Shown in pieces: positions 1 through 11,600 of a stretch of DNA of 64,000 nt. Each line of letters opens with the position of its first letter. Positions within the stretch are counted from its first letter, which is position 1. Under the pieces are notes generated by a model that saw nothing but the letters and a program-made list of their open reading frames with translations, ran no database searches and was not told where the DNA came from. The position numbers were made by a program, and so were the translations under genes. The DNA comes from Sporothrix humicola (taxonomy: Eukaryota > Ascomycota > Sordariomycetes > Ophiostomatales > Ophiostomataceae): NCBI GenBank assembly GCA_021396245.1, contig WNYE01000064.1, forward strand, positions 62,001-126,000, read 5' to 3'.

Positions 1-1011
1 GCGAGATTAAAAGAAAAAAGCACAAAAGGGGCACAGGATGAGGGCGGAGACGACACGAAAAGGGGATGCGAGAGCGGATGAAGCTTTCTTGGGGAAGTGA
101 CAGACAACAAAGCGCGGAAGCAGCGACCGAAAACGAAGCTAAACAAGTAAACAGGAAGCTCCGCCAGACGTCAACACAAAGAAGGCAGGCACCACCCAGG
201 AACAAGCTGGCAGAAGGAGACAAGGCACAGCCTCGGACAGCCGCTTGGGTGTTGGTCCGTCCACAGCGCTAGGCAGTTGGGGTTATTTTGGTAGAGTTTA
301 GGAACCTTTGGGAGATTTTGGGGGAGATTTTAGAGTGATGGGGCAGGGGGCAGTGGCAGACCGTTGGGCTTGGCGGCAGTTTTCTTCTGCCTGATCTTGT
401 TTCTGGGGGGAAGGAGCGACACAAAGCTGCAAGAAAGAGCGGCTCACAGGCAGAGCGCCAGGCAAGGCAGGCAGCAGGACCCACTGTTGCGCAAAGATAC
501 GAAAATGCGCAAATGAAGAAAGGAAACGATGTGATGCGCTCACAAGGTGGCTGGAAGATAACAGAGACGAAAAGAGAAAACGCGAGACTGTCGCCGGTTC
601 ACGTGGGCGAGTCCTGACGAAAACAGGGGACAAAATTGAAGCAGAACATGGGTCATTGTTTTGGTACGGTTGGCTGGGAGGCTTCGATGCAGCACTGGAG
701 GAGCTGAAAGTGAGATTCTGTTATTATTTTGCTGTTCTGGATTCTGGATAAAAGCGGGAACGACCTTTCCCAAAAGGGACAGCACTGCGAGAGAGCGAGA
801 TACGATGGACATCGAGAAACTTGTTTCAATTGACGGAAAGAGGTGCAACTATGAACGAGGGTGAGATGAATAAAGAGAACAAACCTTGGAGGAAAGACAG
901 AAACAAATCAAAACAGGCAAACCAGATGTAACAAACGCCGTATTTCGCACCCAGCTAAAGAATGCCACTCATAATCCTCAATTATCCATCATTATCACCA
1001 ACTACCCCCAA
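1..1011. other. Gene-free left edge, probable leader/promoter of an off-window gene
   Basis: I see no credible coding region here. The first 250 bases are purine-rich on the + strand, so the - strand is pyrimidine-rich. That is the usual look of a fungal 5' leader, which suggests a gene transcribed leftward whose coding part lies beyond base 1. Around 300-345 there are G-runs spaced by A/T-rich words, resembling on the opposite strand the C-run repeat at 17331-17363. The open frames present overlap on both strands and have no domain pattern. Confidence 0.4.
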
Positions 1012-1955
1012 TCAGCTGCTTGTCGGCAGAGGAGGAACCGGCGGTGGTGCCGCACCATTTGCGTTTGCGTTTCCATTTCCTTCGCCCGCCTCATCGTCGT
1101 CCTCGTCGGCCATGTCCTCAATCTCCTCCGAGTGGCCCAGGAAGCGGGCCACATTGCGCATCTCGTAGTGCTTCTTGCGTAGGGCCTCGAAACGCAGGTG
1201 CTTCTCGCGCTCTTCGGCGCTCATGCCGGCCATCGGATCGTCGCCGTCGTGCACGCTGCCGCCGTGGACACTGCCGTGCTCCGAGTCGTCGACGTGCACC
1301 TTGGGGGTGCGCTGCCGCGCCGGCGCAAACTCCCCCTCGGGGACTTCTTCTTCGGGCTCGCCGAGCGACAGGCCGGGGATGCTGCCCTCGCGATCCGCCC
1401 GGAAATAGCCGTTGCCGCCGTCGAGCGGCTCATCGTCGTCGGACGGGTCCTCGGTCGGGTCGTAGTGTTTGGCATAGGGCGTCTTGGGCTCGTCGATCTT
1501 CATGGTGGCGGTGCGCTCCTGTTCTGTCAGGTACAGATTGACCTCGTCCCACTTGAGGCGCTGTTCGGCGGCGGCGGCCGGATCGAGATCGGTTGTGTCA
1601 CCGCCTTGGGTGGACGGGGTACGGCTGGACGGCCGACGGGAGCCCAGGCGAGCGGCTGAGGACGAGCGGCGGTGGCCGGCATTGACTTGGGTATTGAGGA
1701 TGGTGCGTTCCTTGTCGGTCAAAGGATGATCGGCGTCTTCGGTGGAGGGCACGATGGGCGTGGCCGAGGAGCGCGGGGATGTCGGAGGGGAGTGCTGGTA
1801 CGACCGTTTGAGGATACCTATACTGTCAACAGGGTGCGTAGCACAAAAGGTGGACATTGTGAAAGATATCACCTACCCTTTGGCCGTGGAGCGTCGGCAG
1901 GAGGAGGGGTATGCGCAGGGCGCTCTGCGCGTTCTGAAGAAGCGTCGTCGGCCAT
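1012..1955 (-). CDS. Protein phosphatase 1 regulatory inhibitor-2 / Glc8-like protein
   Basis: Exons: complement(1877..1955, 1012..1817), 294 residues, one 59-base intron (donor GTAGGT, acceptor TATAG). Splicing joins PRPKG to ILKRSYQ and rebuilds the KGILK signature near residues 26-30, which is the best evidence for the intron. Other inhibitor-2 hallmarks are KTPYAKHYDP in the middle and EKHLRFEALRKKHYEMRNVA near residue 250, followed by an acidic segment and a low-complexity Asn/Ala/Pro tail. Family role: IPP-2/Glc8 proteins bind the type-1 phosphatase catalytic subunit and modulate it; the Thr of the KTPY segment is the usual phospho-switch. Acts in cytosol and nucleus. This is the most housekeeping-like gene in the window. 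Without the intron the frame would start with an unrelated N-terminus lacking KGILK. Confidence 0.87.
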
Positions 1956-2376
1956 ATTATTGTAGGTGTTGTTTTAGAGACTGAAGAAATGCGTAGGAGA
2001 GGATGTCGTCGGGTTGCCTGAATGTGTGTTGTGGTTCGTGATGTGTCGTCTGTTTCGATTCTCGACTGACGAGGGGAACAGGTGAGGCTGGGGCGTGCAG
2101 GAATGTGCCTGCTGTTTTATCGTTAGCGGGGTTAAGCTGTGCGACGGGGCGCTCTGATTGGTCGGGTCTGGTCTACACTGCAGAGGTATGGGCGATTACA
2201 TCATAAGGCACAGTTGGCTTGAGTTAGCGGCCTTCAGAGCATCGACACGCTAAAGATCTCGAGGTAAACACCGGAAATGGATTTAATTTAACTTTTTTCT
2301 TTTGTTTGTTTACTTTCTCAACGCTGACTACTTCTTTATTTGTCCCGATCCAATGACAACTACCTCCACACTCAAC
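1956..2376. other. Intergenic: Glc8 promoter and 3' flank of the sugar transporter
   Basis: About 420 bases with no coding potential. It lies upstream of the Glc8-like gene and downstream of the leftward sugar transporter gene. A TTTTTTCTTTTGTTTG-like run at about 2293-2310 is the only composition feature I noticed. Confidence 0.5.
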
Positions 2377-3942
2377 TCACGATGTATACGACACGTACGG
2401 CTTGGACTCTTCGACCTTGGACTCGGACCTCTCCAGAGCGGCAGGCCGCGAGCAGTCGCACTCGTATGTCTTGAAATACTTGACGCGCACCCTCTTTGAA
2501 AACATCTCGTCAATCTCCTCGAGCGAGCGGCCCTTCATCTCGGGCAGCAAGAAGTAAAAGAAGAGGAAGGCCAGGGCGTTCGAGCCGGCCCACAGCCAGC
2601 AGTACTTGACGCCCCAGTTGAGGGCGGCCGGGTTGATGAAATAGGGCGAGCAGAAGGCGGTCAGCCAGGCAAAGACGTAGTCAATGGCCGTGGCCACCGA
2701 CAGCGTGACGACACGGAGACGCGAGCTGACAACCTCGGCCGAGATGGGCCAGGTGACGGCGCCGGCAAAGGACCCGTACAGAACGTTGTATATCACGGAA
2801 AACGCGACGAAGCTCTTGGCGGCGGCCTGGTTTCCGGGCGCGGGAGCGACAGTGCCTCCGACGGCGGCGGCAATCATTGTCAAGACGGCGGCGGCCGTGG
2901 CGAAAAGAATCATGGTGCGGCGTCCAAACCAGAGATGGCTGCACAGGACGGCGGCAATGGCACCCAAGATGGCCGCACCCAGGTTGGCAATCGACATGGC
3001 AAACGGATCGTGGATGCCGGCCTGCTTGTAATAGTAGGTGCCGTACGAGATAAAGACCCAGACACCCGAGGCAGCGCGAGAAGTCACAGTGCCAATACAC
3101 AGAAGCGTACGACGGAGGTCGGTGCCGCGGAACATATCGCGAAGAGATGCTGTGAGAGACGTGGACGAGGCTAGTGCCTTCTCCTCTTCGATGCCGTGGA
3201 CCATCTCGGCCATTTCCTCTTGGAATTGGGTCGGGGTCAGGGATCCATCACGAAGTGTTGCTAGTGCACGCTCTGCCTCGACGGCGCGGCCTTGCACAAG
3301 CAGCCAGCGGGGCGACTCGGGGATGAAAATGGCGCCGATGCCTAGACAGAGCGGGAAGAAGAAGAGACAGGCCAGGTCAATTTGGTAGCAAAGGCGTCCG
3401 GGAATGTCCTTGGTGAAGTAGGGAACAATTGTGCCGAGAAGACCGCCAACAGTCGTGGTGACGCCAAAGACTCCAGAACACATGCTGCGCAAGTGCGCGG
3501 GCACGGCCTCGGCAATGTAGGCGTTGGCAAAGGTGATAAAAAACGCGTTGGAGGCGCCCACGAGGGCACGCCCAACAGAAATGCCGGCAACGCTCCGTGA
3601 GGCAATCTGGGCGGCACATCCGGCAAAGCCCAGGAGAGCGCCGGCCCAGATGCCGGGACGACGGCCAAAGACACGCGAAAAGGGACCCGTGAACAGCACG
3701 CCGGCAAAGGTGCCGACGTTCAGAAGGGATGTGATGAGCTGCTGGGTCTTGGTGGCGATTTCGTAGCCCGTGCGTGGCGGCGGTAGCGGATAGCCAAAGA
3801 TCTCGAGGAAGCCGCGCATGGCCTGGAAGGAGGCGATGACCGCGGCGTCGAAGCCGTACTGTGTGTTGGCGAGTGCCATGAGGGCGGTGATTGCGAGCAC
3901 GCGCCGGTTTGCCCAAAGGGGCGTCACTCGATCGTTGGCCAT
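2377..3942 (-). CDS. MFS sugar transporter
   Basis: Single exon, 521 residues, ATG at 3942 in context GGCCATGG-like (reverse strand). Sugar-porter features: NTQYGFDAAVIASFQ in helix 1, FGRRPGIWAGALLG after helix 2, IPESPRWLL at the end of helix 6, and PEMKGRSLEEIDEMF after helix 12, about 12 membrane segments and a short charged tail. Length is normal for the family. Expected role: proton-coupled uptake of a mono- or oligosaccharide at the plasma membrane; the exact sugar cannot be read from the sequence. It lies downstream of the Zn2Cys6 regulator on the same strand (403-base gap), so that regulator is a plausible but unproven controller. Confidence 0.9.
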   Translation of the reverse strand: MANDRVTPLWANRRVLAITALMALANTQYGFDAAVIASFQAMRGFLEIFGYPLPPPRTGYEIATKTQQLITSLLNVGTFAGVLFTGPFSRVFGRRPGIWAGALLGFAGCAAQIASRSVAGISVGRALVGASNAFFITFANAYIAEAVPAHLRSMCSGVFGVTTTVGGLLGTIVPYFTKDIPGRLCYQIDLACLFFFPLCLGIGAIFIPESPRWLLVQGRAVEAERALATLRDGSLTPTQFQEEMAEMVHGIEEEKALASSTSLTASLRDMFRGTDLRRTLLCIGTVTSRAASGVWVFISYGTYYYKQAGIHDPFAMSIANLGAAILGAIAAVLCSHLWFGRRTMILFATAAAVLTMIAAAVGGTVAPAPGNQAAAKSFVAFSVIYNVLYGSFAGAVTWPISAEVVSSRLRVVTLSVATAIDYVFAWLTAFCSPYFINPAALNWGVKYCWLWAGSNALAFLFFYFLLPEMKGRSLEEIDEMFSKRVRVKYFKTYECDCSRPAALERSESKVEESKPYVSYTS

Positions 3943-4031
3943 GTTGGGTTGGCTGTGCTGAGTGTGAATGAGTTGAGATGGCCTGTGAAGTCAATCGTTG
4001 ACTGACTCGACATGACCTGAAAGTCTATTTT

Positions 4032-4039
4032 ATTTATAC
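4032..4039 (-). promoter_or_regulatory. TATA-like element of the sugar transporter gene
   Basis: TATAAATA on the reverse strand, about 90 bases upstream of the ATG at 3942. Position and match fit a TATA box; no transcript data support it. Confidence 0.4.
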
Positions 4040-4345
4040 AAAATGCGCAAGACTCGAGCAAATAACCAGTCTAGACCCTGCACATTCTGCACATTGTTTA
4101 ATTACACGAGCCGCTCCCCACACCTCGACGTTACCTCCTTTTGTCCAGCCGTGTGCTTTTATTTGATCAAAAAGAAGGAAACAAAATACCGATATTAACC
4201 TGGAGAGTACCCGGTGTCGATGTAGCCAATTGAGGAGAGGGGTCGACCCGAAAGATATGAAAGGGGAAATGGAGTAAAGGGGAGAGAGCAAACTCCCAAG
4301 ACTTATTCAGCCAGATAGACAACAACACCTTTATCTGGACCACAC

Positions 4346-6607
4346 TCACATCAACATGGGCTGGTCGTCGCCCCATGCAGACCAGACATCGTCAAGCGCA
4401 AAGTCGAGCATGCCGCCGTCCATGTCGAGGCCGAGTTCTATGCCTAAATCGTTGAACAGATCCGTCGACGGAGGTTCAGTTGACAGCGCAGGCGTTGTGC
4501 TCACAGCTTCGGACATAGATGTGTTTGAATGGAGGAGACTGCCGCTCGCCTCAGTATCGATGTCGGGGACATTATTTGTACCTGCCGCCCGCTTGTTCAC
4601 CTCTCCCGTCCTCGCTCCCGTTTTTGCATTTGTTTTCTCCTTCACCCCCGCCTGCATTTGCATTTGCATTCTGCCTCGAATGGCCTCGGCCTTGGCCTTG
4701 AGGGCGGCCAAGACGGCAAATTTGGAGCCAAATCCAAAACCAGTGGACTCTGTGGTGGCTGTCTGTGCCTCTTTCAGCTCTTGCGAAAACAAAGTGTCGA
4801 CAGCCTCCCAAGCTTCGTCGACGTGTGGCCCGGTCGGCTTGAGACAAAGATGCCACAAGACATACATGGCAACGTGGTACTGAGGGAACGCCTGTCGTGC
4901 CCATGCATACTTGAGGAGCAGGCCGTCCTCTTTGAAGAGACGGGGACGCAGGATGGCCAGGGCTTCGACCATGTTGGCGTCTGTGACCAGCTCGACGGCA
5001 GCGCGACGGCCAACAAGAAGAGCCCACTGAAGGCGGGACACGAAGTCGAGTTTTCCAAAGAGAAAGCGAGAACATAAAATGGTCATTCGTTGTTGGGGAA
5101 GAAGCGGATTGCAGTGGGATAGCCGTTGTTCAATATCGGCACGGAGGGTTTCCATGATTTGTGCTCGGGTCTCTTCGGACGGTGAAGATGGCGACGATGC
5201 GTCGTTGACACTGGTTGCTGCCAAGACGGCCAGCCGTTGTGCGGTCCGACAGAGTTCAATGTGGATTAACGAGAAGGTCATGGCCGTCCAGCCATGTTTG
5301 GGCGTGGGCAAAACTGTCATGTCCGGTGTAAGATCAGTGTCGTCCACATTCAGAGGAAGACGCACATCTGACTCGACCAACAAGTTGCTCCCCCCGCCCA
5401 GAGTGGCCGTGTTCTCGAGGCCGTAGTCTTCACTGGCCCGTCCGTCGCGAGAAAGCAAGTGCCACCACAGTCGGCGACGAATTTCGGCCTGGAAGGGGGT
5501 CAAAGTGTTGCCCTTGAGTCTCTGCGCATCGCGGTGCAAGCCCATGGACTGGGCCAGTCTGACGGCAAGTCCATTCAGCACCCAGATTCCCTTTCCGCGA
5601 TTGCAGGACCGCAGGGCGGCCAGGTAGATGGCAAGAGCGTGAAGGCCAACGAGTGTTGGCCGATCCAAGAAATCGCCATGGGCAAAAGACTGTTCGAGGC
5701 CGATTTTGAAGAAACTGAGTTGCTCTGTTTTGTTGCGGGACGTGTCTTCGAGCAAGAGGCTCGACTCTCTGTCGTCCAACGACACCAAGGCCGAAAAGTA
5801 AAGGGCAAAGCAGAGAGCAAGATTCTCATATGAGGCAGCGGCTGGATCGTGAATGACCGAAAAGACTCTCACTTCATCGGTCGGAACATGGAGCAATTTG
5901 AGCCCTGAACAACCGTCGACATTTTCCAAGTAGGCATGCCATAGGCGGACGGCTACAGTCTTGGGTGGATGTAGACTGGAGGGTTGTTGATTTGGCAAAG
6001 GAGCTGACAGGATACCCATGGCATTAAATGGAGAGGGTGTAGTGGTTGTTGATGCGTCGAATGTTCGAGGTGTTTGTGATGCCGACTCGGACAGATGGTG
6101 GCCGATGCGCCCGTCATCGTCGCCCTCGATAACGCGTGACAGCAGAACTTCATTGAAATATTGGCTCGACGAACCTTTTTCGACCAGGACGTCATCGACA
6201 GTCGGCAGCATAGGTTGTGACTTGACGGAATGCCTTTGTTTTGTTGTCTTCGTCGGCTTTGGCGATTTTGGCGACTTTTGCGGCTTCTCCTCCTTCAGCT
6301 GCTTCTCGAGGACGGCAATCCGCGATGCCATGGCGGCCATCATGGTCTTTTTCGACCGGCGGATGCGAGGCCCGGCCGGCGGATATTCGCACGACCGGCC
6401 AGATCGCACACAACACTCACATGGCTGCTTCTTGTCGCACCGTATCTTTTTGGCCTTGCAGGCAAGACAGGAGCGTGGTGCACGCTGTCTCTCTTTCTCG
6501 GCGCTGATGGCAGGTGGTGTCCCGCTGTAGCTGCCGCCCAGCGTCTCTTGGTCAGTATCCCCGGCGTCGGAGACGGGGGTAACTGTGAGTGCCTCCCCTG
6601 CGTCCAT
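4346..6607 (-). CDS. Zn2Cys6 fungal-specific transcription factor
   Basis: Single exon, 753 residues, ATG at 6607. The binuclear zinc cluster has Cys47, 50, 57, 63, 66 and 73 (C-x2-C-x6-C-x5-C-x2-C-x6-C; an extra Cys65 sits inside). A short coiled coil with a basic start follows at about 90-108 (MASRIAVLEKQLKEEK). The middle homology domain (PF04082 type) spans roughly 235-470, with GIWVLNGLAVRLAQSMGLHR and EIRRRLWWHLLSRD as recognisable blocks. The C-terminus is acidic (LDMDGGMLDFALDDVW), a likely activation region. It diverges from the MCT-type carrier with 493 bases between the start codons, so both may share a promoter. Likely role: pathway-specific nuclear regulator of the neighbouring transporters and/or reductase. 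Its target is inference. Confidence 0.92.
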   Translation of the reverse strand: MDAGEALTVTPVSDAGDTDQETLGGSYSGTPPAISAEKERQRAPRSCLACKAKKIRCDKKQPCECCVRSGRSCEYPPAGPRIRRSKKTMMAAMASRIAVLEKQLKEEKPQKSPKSPKPTKTTKQRHSVKSQPMLPTVDDVLVEKGSSSQYFNEVLLSRVIEGDDDGRIGHHLSESASQTPRTFDASTTTTPSPFNAMGILSAPLPNQQPSSLHPPKTVAVRLWHAYLENVDGCSGLKLLHVPTDEVRVFSVIHDPAAASYENLALCFALYFSALVSLDDRESSLLLEDTSRNKTEQLSFFKIGLEQSFAHGDFLDRPTLVGLHALAIYLAALRSCNRGKGIWVLNGLAVRLAQSMGLHRDAQRLKGNTLTPFQAEIRRRLWWHLLSRDGRASEDYGLENTATLGGGSNLLVESDVRLPLNVDDTDLTPDMTVLPTPKHGWTAMTFSLIHIELCRTAQRLAVLAATSVNDASSPSSPSEETRAQIMETLRADIEQRLSHCNPLLPQQRMTILCSRFLFGKLDFVSRLQWALLVGRRAAVELVTDANMVEALAILRPRLFKEDGLLLKYAWARQAFPQYHVAMYVLWHLCLKPTGPHVDEAWEAVDTLFSQELKEAQTATTESTGFGFGSKFAVLAALKAKAEAIRGRMQMQMQAGVKEKTNAKTGARTGEVNKRAAGTNNVPDIDTEASGSLLHSNTSMSEAVSTTPALSTEPPSTDLFNDLGIELGLDMDGGMLDFALDDVWSAWGDDQPMLM

Positions 6608-7100
6608 CTTGCTGTTTGTATGTGTGGCAGCTGTTGTCCCCGAGGAAATGTATTGTCTCCGAGTAAAGAGAGAGAGGGAGGTGACACGACAGCGGCCGGT
6701 CTTTATTTTGGGAGAGAAAACCGTCGAGATGAAAACGCGGCATTAAAATGGGCGATTTTACCACCGAAATGTCAAAGAGCGCTAGCGCCGTCAAAGTTTT
6801 AGCGGGGCATTGCCCTGTCTCGGGGTTAATTTTTAGTGATTTAGGGCCGACGCTTGTAAACCATCGGTGTTAGTTGAACGGGGCTTGCCGTGGCAGATGA
6901 ACAACATCAACGACGGCCGTCTCTTTGCCGACAGACACATTCATATATTCATATATAATTGACGATGGCTGATCCAGAAGATGTTTGTTTTTTAGGACGT
7001 ACAACAGTTTGCTATCCGATGATACAACGAAGCAAACAAACAAAACTTGTCAATCTGTCAACCGGGCTTACCGACTTACACCGATTTACACCTTCCCAAA
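6608..7100. promoter_or_regulatory. Divergent promoter between the Zn2Cys6 regulator and the MCT-type carrier
   Basis: 493 bases separate the two start codons. Two CGGCCG words occur, at 6693-6698 and 6914-6919. Each is a back-to-back CGG/CCG pair of the type that zinc-cluster dimers can contact. A TATATAA run at about 6952-6958 sits 145 bases before the carrier ATG. Binding by the adjacent regulator would be autoregulation plus transporter control; this is inference. Confidence 0.4.
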
Positions 7101-8414
7101 ATGTCTTCCACCGACGAGCGACGGGCATCTTTGCCATCAACGCCCCAAATTGACGAAGAAAAGGCAGCTGCACCTCCACCTGCCGTTATGCCTCTATCTG
7201 CACCCGATGGCGGACTTGCAGCGTGGATGGTCGTCCTCGGGACATGGTGCACGTCGTTTTGCAGTTTCGGGTGGCTCAACAGCATCGGCGTGTTCCAAGA
7301 GTACTACGAGACGACTTTGTTGAACGAATACTCGGCCAGCACTATTTCGTGGATCCCGTCTCTGCAAATCTTCTTCATGATGGGCCTGGGTCCTGTGGTC
7401 GGCTACATTTACGACCGGACGGGCACACGCTACCTCTTGCCGATTGGCACATTCCTGCACGTCTTTGGCATCATGATGACGAGTCTGGGCAAGGAGTACT
7501 ACCAAATCCTGCTGGCCCAGGGGGTTTGTTCGGCCCTGGGCGTGGCGGCCATTTTCCAGCCGGCGGTGACGTCGCTGGCCGGATGGTTCGACAAGAAGCG
7601 GGGCATCGCCTTTGGGATCGCCTTCACGGGGTCGAGCCTGGGCGGCGTCATTTTCCCCATCATGGTGACCCGGCTGATCGCGACGGTTGGTTTCGGCTGG
7701 TCGATGCGCATCTCGGTGTTTGTCATTCTGGGGCTGCTGGTCGTGGCCAACCTGACGGTCAGGCAGTACAACACGGCGCCAAGGACAACCAAGATATCAT
7801 CGACTAGTCCCTCGCTGAAGCGCACCAACCCTCTAACAGAACTCAATTTTGTGCTGCTGATGGCCGGCTTCTTCCTGTTCAGCTACGGCTTCTTTGTGGT
7901 CATCAACTACCTGCCCGTCCAGGCGCTGGCCGCAGGGATGGACGCCAACCTGGCGGGCTACATGCTGCCGGTGCTCAACGCTGGCTCGCTCTTTGGGCGC
8001 CTCTTTGCTGGCTGGTGCGGCGACAAGATTGGTCGCTACAATGTCTTTATCGTCGTCTGTTTCCTGACGGGCATCTGGTGCTTGGGACTATGGCTGCCTG
8101 CCCACACGGACGGGTCCATTATCGCTTTCGCCATCCTCTTTGGCTTCTTCTCGGGCGCGTTTGTGTCGCTCATTGTCCCTCTGGTCATGCAGATCTCGCC
8201 CATGGCCGAGCTGGGCTTGAGGAGCGGCATCATTACGTTTACAATGGCCATCAGCGGCCTCACGACCAACCCGATCAACGGCGCCATTCTGGCCGGCCAC
8301 GGCGGCTGGTCGGCGCTCAAGATCTTTGCGGGCGTCTTCTGTCTAGCGGGGACGTTCTTTGTCCTGTTGATCCGTGTCCGCCAGGTCGGATGGAACCCAG
8401 TGAAGCGTTTTTAA
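7101..8414 (+). CDS. MFS transporter, monocarboxylate (MCT)-like
   Basis: Single exon, 437 residues. I chose ATG 7101 (context CCCAAAATGT); the frame is open further upstream but has no earlier ATG. The N-terminal motif APDGGLAAWMVVLGTW is the diagnostic fungal MCT form of [D/E]G[G/S][W/F]GW. GWLNSIGVFQEYYET follows in helix 1, and YIYDRTGTRYLLP lies in the helix 2-3 loop. About 12 membrane segments with a central loop near 230-250. Family role: transport of monocarboxylates or, in fungi, varied organic acids and metabolites across the plasma or vacuolar membrane. Its 3' end faces the reductase gene (193-base gap). Import of an acid precursor or export of a product of that enzyme are both possible. 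Confidence 0.9.
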   Translation: MSSTDERRASLPSTPQIDEEKAAAPPPAVMPLSAPDGGLAAWMVVLGTWCTSFCSFGWLNSIGVFQEYYETTLLNEYSASTISWIPSLQIFFMMGLGPVVGYIYDRTGTRYLLPIGTFLHVFGIMMTSLGKEYYQILLAQGVCSALGVAAIFQPAVTSLAGWFDKKRGIAFGIAFTGSSLGGVIFPIMVTRLIATVGFGWSMRISVFVILGLLVVANLTVRQYNTAPRTTKISSTSPSLKRTNPLTELNFVLLMAGFFLFSYGFFVVINYLPVQALAAGMDANLAGYMLPVLNAGSLFGRLFAGWCGDKIGRYNVFIVVCFLTGIWCLGLWLPAHTDGSIIAFAILFGFFSGAFVSLIVPLVMQISPMAELGLRSGIITFTMAISGLTTNPINGAILAGHGGWSALKIFAGVFCLAGTFFVLLIRVRQVGWNPVKRF

Positions 8415-8607
8415 AGGGTAGGGTGAAGAAGTAAGAACGGGTTGTTGATTATTGAGGGGAGAGAGGAAAGACACACCACACTCATTTACCTATTTACTTA
8501 GACTGTCCTTTTCTTTCATACACTGTTAATTTCATATTTACTTATTTAATTCCATACTATGTACAATACAATCTCTTCTCTTCTGTCCTCTTCCCTCAGT
8601 TCCATAT

Positions 8608-11600
8608 TTACAGTCCCCACTGCTTAAGCCAGGTCGTCATGGCGTCGCCGTCGATGGGTCTCAGCTCGGCCATGGTGGCACTGTTGGCGGTGCCACGGCC
8701 CGTCTCGTAGGACACGCGGGCGCTCTCCGGGAGGGCAGCCTCGCCCGCCAGACCGTGGTAGAAATCAAAGATCTTGAGGGAGGGCAGCTCGTCGAGGTTG
8801 GGCTCCTTGACGTCCTGGAGCGCCGCCAGCCACTCTTGGAAGGGCACGACCTTGACGCCGGCCCACTGCTTTTGCTTCTGTATGGCACCGACCAGGTCCT
8901 CCCACTTGCCAATGGTCGGGTTGACCAGGTTGTAGACGCCCGACGAGCTCTGTGCGTAATCGTGGTGGACGAGATCGCGGACAATTTGGGAGAGAACATC
9001 GACAGGGATCCACTCGATCGTGTTCATGCTGTCGGGCAGCAGGCCGAGCGCGCGCGACGTCTTGACCAAGCTGGGCAGCCACTCGGCCGGGTTCCACTGG
9101 CCGCCGTCTTCAGCCAAAGGACCGGCGACCTGGCCGACCCTGAGCACAGTAGCCTTGAGGCCGGAGCGGGCTACGGCCTGCTCCAAAATCTTTTCCGACA
9201 CATGCTTGGACTCGCCGTAGCCCATGGCCAGCGCGAGACGGAAATCGACGACCTGGGTCTCGGGGACGGGCGTGGCGGCAGACCGAATAGCGGGCCAGTT
9301 GCCGACGGACGAGAGCGACGAGACATAAAAGACGTGGGGCTGGCGCTCGGACTGCAGAGCGAAATCGACGACGTGGCGCACGCCGCGGATGTGCGTGTCC
9401 TCAAACGAGGCGAGGCTGTGGTTGAAGTCGACCTTCCAGGCGTTGTGGATCAGGACGTCGACGCTGCCACGCAGGCTGCGGAAGACGGGCTTGTCCAGGC
9501 CAAACTGGGGGTCGTTGAGGTTGGTCGTCAGGAACTCGACCTTTTTCGTGTCAGAGAGATCATAGGCCTTGCCTCGTGCCTCGAAAGCGCGCTGCTGTCG
9601 AGACTGGGCATCGTCGGTGCGGTTCAGACAGTAGACCTTTCTGACCGAGGCGTCGTTGAGCAGCGTCTCGAGCATGTGGGTTCCGAGAGAGCCTGTGGAG
9701 CCGGTAATGGCGACCGTCAGGGAGGCGGCCCGACGGGTGTGGATGTTGGGCAGGTCGGCCGTGTACTTGTCGACGAGGGCCTTCATGGCCTTGATGCGTG
9801 CATCGTCGTTAGAAACAACTTCCGCGGGAATATCAGAGGAAGAGCCAGAGACGGCTGCAAACAGGTACTCTGACAGCTGCTTGATGGACGGATGGGCATA
9901 GACGCTGCGAGTGGAGACGGGATCGGGGCTGCCTTCTTTTCTGTAAGGTGCCAGGGCACGCCTCAGCATCTTCATCAGCTCGAGAGTCTGCAGAGAGTCA
10001 AGGCCCAGAGCAAAGAAGTCGTCGTCGTCAGACAGAGCAGCGGCCGTCGACGAGAACAAGCCGGTGACACTGCTGCGGACAAATGATGTGACCGCTTCCA
10101 AAGAGTCAACGGCCACGGCTGTCGACGGCCCGTCGTCTTCTCTGTAGAGGGCGTCCATCTCCTCTTCAAACAGCTTGGTCGTACGGCCTCGGATGACCGT
10201 GCCCTTGCCAGCACGGATAAACGGCTTGTCGGGCGAGGCCACGAGCACCTTGGACCGGAAGATGCGGCCGTGGGCCGGGCCGACGCTGTTGGCCTTTTCG
10301 ATCGTGGGCCACAGCTGGTCGATAAAGGCAGCCTCCGTCAGCCCTGATGCCTCCAGAGGCTCCATCGGCTCGATCACGAGCGCCGCCTGGAACCGGCCCG
10401 TGCCCATAATCAGGCCGCCGCGGACAAGCGGGTGGCCGGTGACGACGCCCTCCATGTCGACGGGGTTGAACTTTTCGCCGTTGGACAGCACCAGCACATC
10501 GTCGCGGCGGCCGACAAAACGCCACAGTTTGGGATCGTGCGGGCTCTGCACGAACAGGTCGCGCGTCCGCCAGACGTCGATCTCGGGGTATGCCTGGCGC
10601 AGGTGGCGGATCCAGTCCTGCGAGCCGTCGCCCTTGCGGACCACCATTTCAAACGTGCCGTCGCCCATGGGCTCCATGTCGTTTTCGTACGTCGGGTGCC
10701 ACTCAAAGTAGCTCCAGTTCTCGGGCAGCGGGATCAGCGACATGTGTGGGCCCGTTTCGGTGCTGCCGTACATTTGGCACACGTTGGTGACGTGGCAGAT
10801 GCGGTCGCCGACGGCCGGGGCCAGCGGGCCGCCCGTGTACATGATCCAGTCGAGCGACGCAATCTGCTCAAAGCCGCCGGGCTGGTCGGCCAGCTGCTCG
10901 ATCACGGCCGGCGGGCACCACGCGGCCCGGATCTTGAGGAGCTGCATGGCTCTGCTCAGCAACGCGCCACTGGGCGGCTTCTCGGGCGGGCCCGTCGCGA
11001 CAACGCACGCGTAAAAGATGGGCATGATCGACATGGCAAAGAGACCCGCCAGGTGGAACGGCGGGAACGGGTTGAAGAACCGGTCGCCCTTGAGGTCCAG
11101 CAGCTGGTAGCACTGGTTGATGCGCCCGGGGATCGTCTCGGCCTTGCGGTGCGCGTCGTACACCGAATACACGCCATTCGTGATGGTCGTCGGCTTTGGG
11201 TTGCCCGTCGAGCCGGACGAGTGCGCAATGATAATGGGGTCGGTGCGCGCCTCCTTCCACGTCTTGGTGTAGGGGTAGTGCTTGGCAGTCGCGCCTGCCG
11301 TCAGTAGATCGTCTAGTGGCGGCACCTCAAACGCCTGCAGGTCGGGCATAGCCTCTCTAATTTGGGCAACCACGGGCGCCATCTCCGGCGTGTAGTACAC
11401 AATCCGGCACTTGGCTTCCGTGAAGACGGCCAGGTGCTGCTGCTGCGAGTTGCGCACCGACGGGATCATGATCTGGTGGCCCGTCTTGATCGCCGCAAAC
11501 AGGTAGATGGCATAGCGGATGTCCGACACGCCCAGGTACGCAACGACGCCGAAATCAGTCGACGCGCCCACATTATCCTCAATGGTCCACGCCGTCGTGT

